A stretch of DNA of 64,000 bases from Sphingomonas sp. Y38-1Y. GTDB taxonomy: Bacteria > Pseudomonadota > Alphaproteobacteria > Sphingomonadales > Sphingomonadaceae. The position numbers and the translations under genes are program-made. The stretch lies in contig NZ_CP135916.1 in assembly GCF_032391395.1 (NCBI RefSeq), forward strand, positions 1,736,001 to 1,800,000, written 5' to 3'. This document shows positions 34,026-41,530 of this stretch, piece after piece (the first letter of the stretch is position 1; each line of letters begins with the position of its first letter). The notes beneath the pieces were generated by a model. It was not told the DNA's origin, ran no database searches, and was given only the letters and a program-made list of their open reading frames with translations.

Positions 34026-34973
34026 TCAAGCGGCCACGGGGCGGATGAGCGGCGCGTCGGGGGCGAGGGTCACGCCGGCAAGCGCCTCCGACACCGCCCA
34101 GAGCTGTGCGGCGGACGTGCGATCGAGCGCCTGGGGCGGCACCTTGGCGAGCGTCGGATAGCCGCGCATCCCGCCCATACGGTCGGGTCCGTAATAGGCG
34201 CCCGGTTGCGCTTGTGGCGCGGTCGCCGCGTACAGGCTGGGCAGCGCGCCCTGCGCGGCGGGCTGAAACAGGAAGGGCATCAGCGACCGAATGCGCCCCT
34301 CGATGCTGCGCGGCCCCGCGCCATTGTGGATCAGGTCGGTGCGCGAGATGCCCGGATGCGCGGCGATGCTCGTCAGGCCCCAGCCGTTCGCCGTGCTCTT
34401 CCGCTGAAGCTCGAACGCGAACATCAGGCAGGCGAGCTTCGACTGCGCATAGGCATGCATCGGCCGATAGTCGCGCTCGAACTGGAGGTCCTCGAACTGG
34501 AGCGCGCCGCGCGGCGCCGCCAGGCTGGAGAGCGAGACGACACGCGATCCCTCGGTCGCCCGAAGCAGCGGCAGGAGGTGCGCGGTCAGTGCGAAATGGC
34601 CGAGATAGTTGGTCGCGAACTGAAGCTCGAACCCGTCGACCGTCACCTCTCGCCGGGGCGGCACCATCACCGCGGCATTGTTAACGAGGATGTCGAGCCG
34701 CCCGACCCGCTGCCTGAGCGTTTCCGCAGCGGTCGCAACGGAGGTGAGGTCGGCAAGGTCGAGCGGCTCGAACCCGACCTTGGCACCACCGACGGCGCGC
34801 AGGATCCTGTCGGTCGCGAGCGCGCCCTTCGTCGGGTTCCGCCCGGCGATGATCGTGGTCGCGCCGGCGCGGGCCAGGCCCAGTGCGGCTTCGAACCCGA
34901 TCCCACCCGTGCCGGTGACGACCGCCACGCGGCCGGAAAGGTCGGGAATGTCGGCAGTTGTCCAGCGCGCCAT
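34026..34973 (-). CDS. SDR family oxidoreductase (retinol-dehydrogenase-like)
   Basis: This 315-residue NAD(P)-dependent short-chain dehydrogenase has the cofactor motif VVTGTGGIGFEAALGLA (a TGxxxGIG variant), NNAAVM, the Ser in VVSLSSLAAP and the catalytic YAQSK. After that the long C-terminal region matches the retinol dehydrogenase/WW-domain-oxidoreductase-like SDR group. The substrate is unknown. The ATG at 34973 has a strong AAGGAG 10 bp upstream. The AraC regulator gene lies 118 bp upstream in the same direction and may control it. Confidence 0.9.
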   Translation of the reverse strand: MARWTTADIPDLSGRVAVVTGTGGIGFEAALGLARAGATTIIAGRNPTKGALATDRILRAVGGAKVGFEPLDLADLTSVATAAETLRQRVGRLDILVNNAAVMVPPRREVTVDGFELQFATNYLGHFALTAHLLPLLRATEGSRVVSLSSLAAPRGALQFEDLQFERDYRPMHAYAQSKLACLMFAFELQRKSTANGWGLTSIAAHPGISRTDLIHNGAGPRSIEGRIRSLMPFLFQPAAQGALPSLYAATAPQAQPGAYYGPDRMGGMRGYPTLAKVPPQALDRTSAAQLWAVSEALAGVTLAPDAPLIRPVAA

Positions 34974-35091
34974 GGTTCGATCTCCTTCGTCGCAACGCCT
35001 TTCGGCTGATGCGACGAAGCTACGGTCGGGGCGCTGGAAGGCCATGCCCGAACCGGCAAGATACTTGCCCGATCCTACACGATCGCGCGGG

Positions 35092-36069
35092 TCAGCGCGG
35101 GACGGCCTGGGCCAGCAATGCGCGAAAGTTCATGACGTCGCGTTTGGGCGCGGTACCGAAGGACCGGGTATATTCGCGGCTGAACTGCGACGCGCTTTCA
35201 TACCCGACCTGGTACGCCGCTTCCGACACGTTCGCCGCATCCGACAGCATCAGCCGCCGCGCTTCGAGCAGGCGGATCTGCTTCTGATACTGAACAGGAG
35301 TCATCGACGTCATCGCCTTGAAATGGGCGTGAAACGAGGAGGGGCTCATCCCCGCGACGTCGGCAAGCTGCTCGACCCGCAGCGGCTGGTTATAGTGATC
35401 GCGCACATGGTTGATCGCGCGCGCGACGCGCTCGGCATGCGTTTCCGGCACCGCCAGCTTGGCCAGCTCGCCGCCATAGGGGCCGGTGAGCAGCCAGTAA
35501 TAGAGCTCGCGCATGATCGCGGGGAACAGCACCGGGATCGCCGGCGGATTGCGCATCAGGCGCACCATTCGCGTCAGGCAGTCGGCAAGCTGTTCGTCGA
35601 CGCTGCCGACGAAGACGCAGGTGCTGAGCCTAGAGCTGGGCACCGGCGGATCGGGCAGCTGCTGGAGCACGTCGCGCAGGATCGCGGTGTCGAACTCGAT
35701 CGTCATGCCGAGATAGGGGCGCTCGGTCGATGCGCCGACCATCCGCCCGATCGCCGGCACTTCGACGCTGACGACCAGGCATTCCATCTCGTGATAATTG
35801 AGCGTCGTCTCGCCGAACAGGATCTCCTTCTGCCCCTTGAACACGACGCACAGCGACGGCCGGTACATGTTGGCCACGGGGATGAAGGTCTGGAACGAGC
35901 GCATCAGGCTGACGCCCGCCATCCCCGTCTCGAACCGTCCCTGACCCCCGCCGCGCGATTCGATCAGATCCATCGCCGCATTGAACAGCGCCGGCGGCGT
36001 CGACGGACGCTCGTCCGACGTGCGTGGAGGAAAAGGCAAGATTTCTGCGGTATTCGGCATTCTGGTCAT
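35092..36069 (-). CDS. AraC family transcriptional regulator
   Basis: This 325-residue cytoplasmic regulator has an N-terminal AraC_N type effector domain (about 30-190: MYRPSLCVVFKGQKEILFG and VSVEVPAIGRMVGAS). Two C-terminal helix-turn-helix motifs follow (about 215-310: VEQLADVAGMSPSSFHAHF and VSEAAYQVGYESASQFSREY). This is the type often found next to SDR or aldo-keto reductase genes that respond to toxic carbonyls. The gene may start 9 bp later at the Met of MPNTAE. Confidence 0.92.
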   Translation of the reverse strand: MTRMPNTAEILPFPPRTSDERPSTPPALFNAAMDLIESRGGGQGRFETGMAGVSLMRSFQTFIPVANMYRPSLCVVFKGQKEILFGETTLNYHEMECLVVSVEVPAIGRMVGASTERPYLGMTIEFDTAILRDVLQQLPDPPVPSSRLSTCVFVGSVDEQLADCLTRMVRLMRNPPAIPVLFPAIMRELYYWLLTGPYGGELAKLAVPETHAERVARAINHVRDHYNQPLRVEQLADVAGMSPSSFHAHFKAMTSMTPVQYQKQIRLLEARRLMLSDAANVSEAAYQVGYESASQFSREYTRSFGTAPKRDVMNFRALLAQAVPR

Positions 36070-36445
36070 CGATCGATCCTTCTAGCTTGAGCGTGCCAGA
36101 ACAAGCCAGGTCGTAGAGCTATGCCATCAATCGAGAACAGGTCAAGCCCGGAGCACAAATCTGGGCGCTCGACCATGAGAGAAGCGGCGACAAATCATCG
36201 GGCCTGGCGCCTCGTATTTGTCTATCCCAGCTTCTTTCTGCTTTCGCCACTCGCCGAAAACTCAATCCTCGATCGAATGACATCAGTGCAGCCCGAAGAT
36301 TTATCGGCGCCGATCATCGGCAATATTGATGCATTGTCGGTCGTTGCTCTTCAGGCGCTGCCATCGGGCGACGCCGCCTAAAGGTCGCACGATCGGAACA
36401 GGTTGGATTTCGCTCGGACGCCGGATCCCTCCCCGGCGGCCCGCG
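36070..36445. other. Intergenic stretch with lower GC, no assigned gene
   Basis: This stretch between the AraC gene and the MipA gene is visibly richer in A and T than its surroundings, especially 36120-36360. An 86-codon open frame (36121-36381, plus strand) contains one hydrophobic stretch (LVFVYPSFFLLSPLA) but has no ribosome-binding site and no recognisable family. Promoters for the AraC gene (leftward) and the MipA gene (rightward) must lie here. I see no IS ends or repeats. Confidence 0.5.
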
Positions 36446-36487
36446 GCCACCATGGACGGCCTTGTCCCCCGTGCCGTCCATGGTGGC
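36446..36487. promoter_or_regulatory. Perfect 14-bp hairpin in front of the MipA-like gene
   Basis: GCCACCATGGACGG (36446-36459) and CCGTCCATGGTGGC (36474-36487) are perfect complements around a 14-nt loop. The hairpin ends 29 bp before the ATG at 36517 and just upstream of the AAGGA ribosome-binding site. It could be an operator, an attenuator or a 5' leader structure. No U tract follows, so a simple terminator is less likely. Confidence 0.6.
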
Positions 36488-36516
36488 AACCCCCCGGTAA
36501 ACAAGGAAGAACCAGC

Positions 36517-37305
36517 ATGCGCCGTCCATTCCGCGCCGCGATCGCGCTCGCGTTGATCCCGTCCGTCGCTGCCGCCGCACAGGAGGCGCCGGACGACGGG
36601 CCCCATGGCCAGGTGGCGATCGGCGCCGGGGTAGCGCCCGACTATGACGGTGCCGACAGCGTCCGCGCGATCCCGTTCGTGCTGGGCGACGTCCGCTATG
36701 GCGGCGTCACGGTCGAGCTGCGCGGCCTGCGCGGCCGGGTCGACGTGGCGGCCGACCCGCGCCTGTCGATTGGCCCGGTGATCGGCGCGCGCCTGGACCG
36801 CCGCAACGTCGACGGACCCGTGGGCCTGCTGCCGGAGATCGACATCGGCGTCGAAGCGGGCGGCTATGTCGGCTATCGCTTCGGCGGCGATGCGCTGGGC
36901 GAAGGATCGATCCAGACCGAGCTGACGCTGCTCCACGACGTCTCGCGCACCAGCAACGGAGTGATTGCCATCGCGAGCGCCGGCTACACGGCGCTGCGCC
37001 GCCGCGACAGCTTCGCCGCGTTCGACGTGCAGGCGAGCTGGGCCGATGCCGACCACATGCGAACCTATTTCGGCATCTCCGCCGCCGATTCCGCTGCCAG
37101 CGGCCTTGCCGCCTATCGCCCCGGATCGGGGTTCCGCGACGTCGGGCTCGGGATCACCGCCGGACATTATTTCAGCCGCCACCTGGGCGTGCTCGGCCGC
37201 ATCGGCACCAGCTATCTGATCGGCGATGCAGCCGACAGTCCGATCACGGAGGCGGGCAGCCGTTGGCAGCCGATCGGCGGGCTGACGCTGTCCTACCGGT
37301 TCTAA
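36517..37305 (+). CDS. MipA/OmpV family outer-membrane protein
   Basis: This 262-residue protein has a Sec signal (RAAIALALIPSVAAAA) and a beta-barrel of the MipA/OmpV family. Family marks are GVAPDYDGADSVRAIPF near the N-terminus, GPVIGARLDRR, the ADADHMRTYFGIS stretch, and a C-terminal GGLTLSYRF ending in Phe as in outer-membrane barrels. MipA was described as a scaffold for murein synthesis enzymes, while OmpV-like relatives act as porins; the role here is open. The ATG at 36517 has AAGGA upstream. The next gene starts 14 bp later. Confidence 0.88.
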   Translation: MRRPFRAAIALALIPSVAAAAQEAPDDGPHGQVAIGAGVAPDYDGADSVRAIPFVLGDVRYGGVTVELRGLRGRVDVAADPRLSIGPVIGARLDRRNVDGPVGLLPEIDIGVEAGGYVGYRFGGDALGEGSIQTELTLLHDVSRTSNGVIAIASAGYTALRRRDSFAAFDVQASWADADHMRTYFGISAADSAASGLAAYRPGSGFRDVGLGITAGHYFSRHLGVLGRIGTSYLIGDAADSPITEAGSRWQPIGGLTLSYRF

Positions 37306-37319
37306 GGGAGGCGCGCGTC

Positions 37320-37922
37320 ATGGATACCGCCATCTGCTCGCTCCCTGCTGAGACCCGCCGGTTCGGCGACCGGCTCGTCTTCCTGGCTCGCTGGCTTCGC
37401 GATCCCGGCGGCATTGCCTCGATCACGCCGTCCGGCGCGGCGCTGGCTGCGCTGATCACTTCCGAGATCGAGCGCGGGCCGGTGCTGGAACTCGGCAGCG
37501 GCACGGGCGCGTTCGTCCCCGCGCTCCTCGCGCGCGGAATCGCCGAGCGCGACCTGGTCCTGGTCGAGCGCGACGTGCCGCTCGCCGACCGCCTCCGGCA
37601 CCGTTACCCGCGCGCTCGGGTGATCGCCGGCGACGCTGCCGAGATCGGCACGGGCGAGCCGTTCGCCGCCGCCGTCTGCGGGCTGGGGCTGCTCAACATG
37701 CGGACCGAGACCGTCGAGGCGATCCTGCGCGCCGCCTTCGACCGGATCACGCCGGGCGGGCGGCTGTACCTCTTCACCTATGGCCGGCGCTGTTCGGTCG
37801 GCGACGCCAGCCTCGATCGCCTGGGGCTCGAGTCGCGGCGTGTCGGGCGGACGTGGCGCAACCTGCCGCCTGCCACCGTCTTCTGCCTTTCGCGAGCGAT
37901 CGATGCGGGGGCAGGGCGATGA
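37320..37922 (+). CDS. Class I SAM-dependent methyltransferase (PmtA-like)
   Basis: This 200-residue methyltransferase resembles the phospholipid N-methyltransferase group: an N-terminal amphipathic part (FLARWLRDPGGIASITPSG) is followed by the SAM loop VLELGSGTGAFVPALL, VERDVPLADRLR and GDAAEIG. The N-terminal RWLRDP...ITPSG element is characteristic of PmtA relatives that act on membrane lipid. The substrate remains unproven. The ATG at 37320 has GGGAGG upstream. The stop overlaps the small membrane protein gene by 4 bp. Confidence 0.83.
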   Translation: MDTAICSLPAETRRFGDRLVFLARWLRDPGGIASITPSGAALAALITSEIERGPVLELGSGTGAFVPALLARGIAERDLVLVERDVPLADRLRHRYPRARVIAGDAAEIGTGEPFAAAVCGLGLLNMRTETVEAILRAAFDRITPGGRLYLFTYGRRCSVGDASLDRLGLESRRVGRTWRNLPPATVFCLSRAIDAGAGR

Positions 37923-38182
37923 GCGCCGAGGCGGCCGGGCTGCGGGTCGCGAACCTGCTCGGCCTGGTCGTGCTACCGTTCCTGTGCGGAACGAGCGGCT
38001 TCGGGCTGCTCGCCGCGCTTGCGATCGCGGCCGCCGCCGGCTTCGCGCTGATCCTGATCGAGGAGCCGGGCCATGCCCGCTCGCTGCACCGGCGCGACGT
38101 CCGCGCCTATGTCGTCGTGCGCGTCGCGCTTGGCCTGGTCGCGGCGGCGCCGTCATACTGGCTCGGGCGCGTGATCGGATGA
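37919..38182 (+). CDS. Small membrane protein, unknown function
   Basis: This 87-residue protein has two predicted membrane helices (about 9-23 and 28-47: NLLGLVVLPFLCG and LLAALAIAAAAGFALILIEE) and a possible third at the C-terminus (VALGLVAAAPSYWLG). I recognise no family. The start is set by the ATGA overlap with the methyltransferase stop, so it is translated from the same message. A link to lipid modification is only suggested by this coupling. Confidence 0.65.
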   Translation: MSAEAAGLRVANLLGLVVLPFLCGTSGFGLLAALAIAAAAGFALILIEEPGHARSLHRRDVRAYVVVRVALGLVAAAPSYWLGRVIG

Positions 38183-38206
38183 GCCGAATGTGGAAGGAAG
38201 CCGCTC

Positions 38207-38674
38207 ATGGCCTTTGAGCTCAACGTCAACGGCAAGGTCGCGCGCGTCGAGGATGACGGCGACACGCCGCTCCTCTGGGTGCTGCGCGACACGCTGGGCC
38301 TGACCGGCACCAAATATGGCTGCGGCATCGCGCAGTGCGGCGCCTGTACCGTCCATGTCGACGGCCAGCCGATGCGGTCATGCGCGCTGCCGCTCGCCGA
38401 CGTCGCGGGATCGGCGGTGACGACGATCGAGGCGGTCGCGGGGCCGGAGGCCGATGCGATCCGCACCGCCTGGGTCGCGCGCGACGTGCCGCAATGCGGC
38501 TTTTGCCAATCGGGCCAGGTGATGAGCGCGGTCGCGCTGCTGAGGGCGCAGCCGTCGCCCAGCGACGCGGACATCGACCTGGCGATGAGCGGCAATCTGT
38601 GCCGCTGCGCCACCTACAACCGTATCCGCGCCGCCATCCACGACGCGGCGCGCGGCGCAGGGGAGCGGGCATGA
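38207..38674 (+). CDS. 2Fe-2S subunit of isoquinoline 1-oxidoreductase-like molybdenum hydroxylase
   Basis: This 155-residue subunit carries two [2Fe-2S] clusters and passes electrons from the molybdenum centre. The plant-type cluster ligands are Cys 39, 44, 47 and 59 (GCGIAQCGACTVHVDG). The second cluster uses Cys 97, 100, 132 and 134 (CGFCQSGQ and LCRCATY). It is of the small-subunit (IorA) type, without a FAD subunit in the operon. It is followed, with 4-bp overlaps, by a haem protein and the molybdopterin subunit, which together suggest electron flow to a membrane cytochrome rather than to FAD/NAD. Confidence 0.92.
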   Translation: MAFELNVNGKVARVEDDGDTPLLWVLRDTLGLTGTKYGCGIAQCGACTVHVDGQPMRSCALPLADVAGSAVTTIEAVAGPEADAIRTAWVARDVPQCGFCQSGQVMSAVALLRAQPSPSDADIDLAMSGNLCRCATYNRIRAAIHDAARGAGERA

Positions 38675-39345
38675 GCGCGCGCCCACGGCGCCGGTGGCGG
38701 ATCGGCTGCCTGCCGATCCTGGCGGTGCTCGTCGCCGCGCTCGTCCTGACGATCGCACTGTTGCTCAGGCCCCGGACGATGCCGGAACCGAGCACGATCG
38801 CCGCCGTGGTTGCCAGCAAGCCGCGCGTGCCGCTCCGCCCCGTCGGCGCGTTCGACGCGATCGCCGATCCCGACGCACGTTCGGTCGCCTTGTTTCGCGA
38901 GGCCGGGCGCGTGATCCAGCATCCACGCTGCCTCAATTGTCACCCCCGCACCGACCGCCCCAACCAGACCGAGGCGATTCGCCCGCATCGGCCGCTGGTG
39001 ATGCGCGGCCCCGATGGCGGCGGCGAGCCGGTGCTGCGCTGCACGACCTGTCACCACGACCGCAACGTCGATGCCGCAGGCGTACCGGGCAATCCCAAGT
39101 GGCGGCTCGCCCCCATCGAGATGGCGTGGGAGGGCAAGTCGCTCGGCGAGATCTGCCGCCAGCTGCTCGACCCCGCACGCTCGCACATGAGCCGCGCCGA
39201 GCTTCTGAACCACATGGCGCATGACGAGCTCGTCGGCTGGGCCTGGCATCCCGGCGGCAAGCGCGTCCCGGCGCCCGGCACCCAGGCCGAGTTCGGCGCG
39301 CTGATCGAGGCATGGCTCGCCACCGGCGCGCGGTGCCCGGCATGA
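38671..39345 (+). CDS. Membrane-anchored di-haem c-type cytochrome
   Basis: This 224-residue protein has one N-terminal helix (about residues 12-33) acting as an uncleaved anchor or signal, then a periplasmic domain with two haem c motifs, CLNCH at 87-91 and CTTCH at 124-128. His and Met residues in the C-terminal half (MSRAELLNHMAHDELVGWAW) may be axial ligands. It sits between the 2Fe-2S and molybdopterin subunit genes with an ATGA overlap upstream, so it is likely the electron acceptor of the enzyme. Such a subunit occurs in some periplasmic isoquinoline oxidoreductase-like enzymes. Confidence 0.85.
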   Translation: MSARPRRRWRIGCLPILAVLVAALVLTIALLLRPRTMPEPSTIAAVVASKPRVPLRPVGAFDAIADPDARSVALFREAGRVIQHPRCLNCHPRTDRPNQTEAIRPHRPLVMRGPDGGGEPVLRCTTCHHDRNVDAAGVPGNPKWRLAPIEMAWEGKSLGEICRQLLDPARSHMSRAELLNHMAHDELVGWAWHPGGKRVPAPGTQAEFGALIEAWLATGARCPA

Positions 39346-39356
39346 AGGACACGCCC

Positions 39357-41519
39357 ATGATCGATCCATCGCCGACCAAGCCGCGGTTCGCCATGACCCG
39401 CCGCCGGATGATCCTGGGCGGGTCGCTGGCCGGCGGCGCGCTGATCGTGGGCTATGCCGCGACCCACCCGGCAGAGATCGGCGGCGTGCTGCTCTCGGGC
39501 GGCGGCGAGGATCCGCCGCCCAGTGCCTTCGGCTCCTTCATCCGCATCGCGCCCGACGGCTGGGTCACCGTGGTCAACAAGCAGCAGGAGCTTGGCCAGG
39601 GCATCCACGCCGGCATCGCCGCGATCGTCGCGGAGGAACTCGACGCCGATTGGGACCGCGTCCGCGTTGTCGACGCGCGCAGCAATTTCCGCGCTTATGG
39701 CATGCAGGGCTCGGCCGGTTCGCGATCGATGGCCTCCAATTGGGACGGCATGCGCGCGGCGGGCGCGGCGGCGCGGTCGATGTTTGTCGATGCTGCCGCG
39801 CTCCGCTGGCAGGTGCCCCGCCGCCTGATCGAGGTCCGTGACGGCGTGGTCTCGCACCCGGCCTCGAACCGCCGGGCGACGTTCGCCGATCTCCTCGCCG
39901 ACGCCGCACGCCAGACGCCGCCGCAGTCGCCGCGGCTGAAGCCGGCGAGCGAGTACCGGCTGATCGGCACCGACCGCGTCCGGCGCAAGGACAGCCTGCC
40001 CAAGTCGACCGGCGCGCAGGTCTATACGCAGGACGTCCAGCGCCCCGGCCTGCTCGTCGCGATGGTGGCGCACAGCCCGCGCTTCGGCGGCCGGGTGGCG
40101 CGCTACGACATATCCGATGCGATGAAGGTGAAGGGCGTGGTCGACGCCTTCGCCATCGATACCGGCATCGCCGTGGTGGCGGAGAACACGATCGCCGCCC
40201 GGCGCGGACGCGACGCGCTCCGCATTGAATGGGACGACAGCACGGCCGAATGGCGATCGAGCGCCGACCTGTTCCGCCACTATCACGATGTCGCGGCCGG
40301 CAAGTCCGACCTCTCGGCAGAGGATTTCGCGACCAGGGGCGAGGGAGCGGGCGAATGGACCGGCGAAATGGCCGAGTTCGCCTTCGACTTCCCCTATCTC
40401 GTCCACGCGCCGATGGAGACGCTCGACTGCGTGGCGCGGGTCGATGGCTGGAATGTGTCGATCACCTCGGGCTCGCACCTGCCGATCGTCGATCAGGTGC
40501 AGGCCGCGCGCGTCGCGCTGACCGTGCCTGGCAAGGTCGATGTCGAGGTGATTCCCGCAGGCGGATCGTTCGGCCGCCGCGGGGTCGTGTCGGCGGATTA
40601 CGTCGTGGAGACGGTCCGGATCGCCAAGCGGACCGGCGGCCGGCCGGTCAAGCTGATCTGGACGCGCGAGGACGAGATGACCGGCGGCTATTACCGACCG
40701 ATGTCGCATCACCGCGTCGCCGTGTCGCTCGGGTCCGACGGCCTGCCCGATCGCTGGCGCTTCCGCTCGGTCTGCCAGGCGCTGCTCCCCGTGGGCGGCA
40801 ACGCGCAGGCGGTCGAGGGGATCGTCGGCTCCCCCTATCTGGCGACCGCCGCGCATGTGGAGGGCAAGCTGTACAGCCCCGACATCGGCGTTCCCGTCGC
40901 GTTCTGGCGGTCGGTCGGCAACGCGCACACGGCGATGGTGATGGAGCACGTCATCGACCAGCTCGCCCGCCGGGCAGGGCGCGACTCCGCCGCCTATCGC
41001 CGCGCGCTGTACGCACGAGCAGGCGCGGCGAAGCGGATCGCAGTGCTCGATGCGCTGTGTGCCAGCGGCGGCTGGGGCACGCCGATCGAGCCCGGCTGGG
41101 CTCGCGGCATAGCGGTGCACGAGGCGTTCGGCACGACCGTCGGCCAGATCGCCGAAGTCCGCCTCGATGGCGACCGCCCGGTCGTCCGCCGCGTCGTCGC
41201 CGTCGTGGATTGCGGGATCGCCGTCGCCCCCGATCAGATCCGCGCGCAGATGGAGGGCGGCATCGGCTTCGGCCTCTCGGCCGCGCTCTATGGCGCGACG
41301 ACGCTCAAGGACGGCATCGTCGAGCAGGCCAATTTCGACACGCATCCGATGCTTCGCATGAACGAGATGCCGGCAGTCGAGACGCACATCCTGCCGACCA
41401 CGACGCCGCCGACCGGCATGGGCGAACCCGGTGTGCCGCCGATCGCCCCGGCGGTCGCCAACGCACTCCTGGCGCTGACGGGGCGGGGGACGACGTCGTT
41501 GCCGTTCGTACGTGGCTGA
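39357..41519 (+). CDS. Molybdopterin subunit of isoquinoline 1-oxidoreductase-like hydroxylase
   Basis: This is the large catalytic subunit (about 720 residues) of a xanthine-oxidase-family enzyme that hydroxylates N-heterocycles or oxidises aldehydes. A twin-Arg signal (TRRRMILGGSLAGGALIVG) points to Tat export. The Mo-pterin blocks include GSFGRRGVVSADYVVE, and the C-terminal GMGEPGVPPIAPAVANA holds the catalytic Glu. The fused two-domain layout matches IorB. AAGGA lies before the ATG at 39357; an ATG at 39342 overlapping the cytochrome stop is an equally possible start. The substrate is unknown. Confidence 0.9.
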   Translation: MIDPSPTKPRFAMTRRRMILGGSLAGGALIVGYAATHPAEIGGVLLSGGGEDPPPSAFGSFIRIAPDGWVTVVNKQQELGQGIHAGIAAIVAEELDADWDRVRVVDARSNFRAYGMQGSAGSRSMASNWDGMRAAGAAARSMFVDAAALRWQVPRRLIEVRDGVVSHPASNRRATFADLLADAARQTPPQSPRLKPASEYRLIGTDRVRRKDSLPKSTGAQVYTQDVQRPGLLVAMVAHSPRFGGRVARYDISDAMKVKGVVDAFAIDTGIAVVAENTIAARRGRDALRIEWDDSTAEWRSSADLFRHYHDVAAGKSDLSAEDFATRGEGAGEWTGEMAEFAFDFPYLVHAPMETLDCVARVDGWNVSITSGSHLPIVDQVQAARVALTVPGKVDVEVIPAGGSFGRRGVVSADYVVETVRIAKRTGGRPVKLIWTREDEMTGGYYRPMSHHRVAVSLGSDGLPDRWRFRSVCQALLPVGGNAQAVEGIVGSPYLATAAHVEGKLYSPDIGVPVAFWRSVGNAHTAMVMEHVIDQLARRAGRDSAAYRRALYARAGAAKRIAVLDALCASGGWGTPIEPGWARGIAVHEAFGTTVGQIAEVRLDGDRPVVRRVVAVVDCGIAVAPDQIRAQMEGGIGFGLSAALYGATTLKDGIVEQANFDTHPMLRMNEMPAVETHILPTTTPPTGMGEPGVPPIAPAVANALLALTGRGTTSLPFVRG

Positions 41520-41530
41520 TCCGGCGTCGG

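Noticed and set aside
36121..36381. An 86-codon plus-strand frame as a gene
   Set aside because: It lacks a ribosome-binding site and any family match, and it sits in the shared promoter region of two genes. I describe it in the intergenic entry only.
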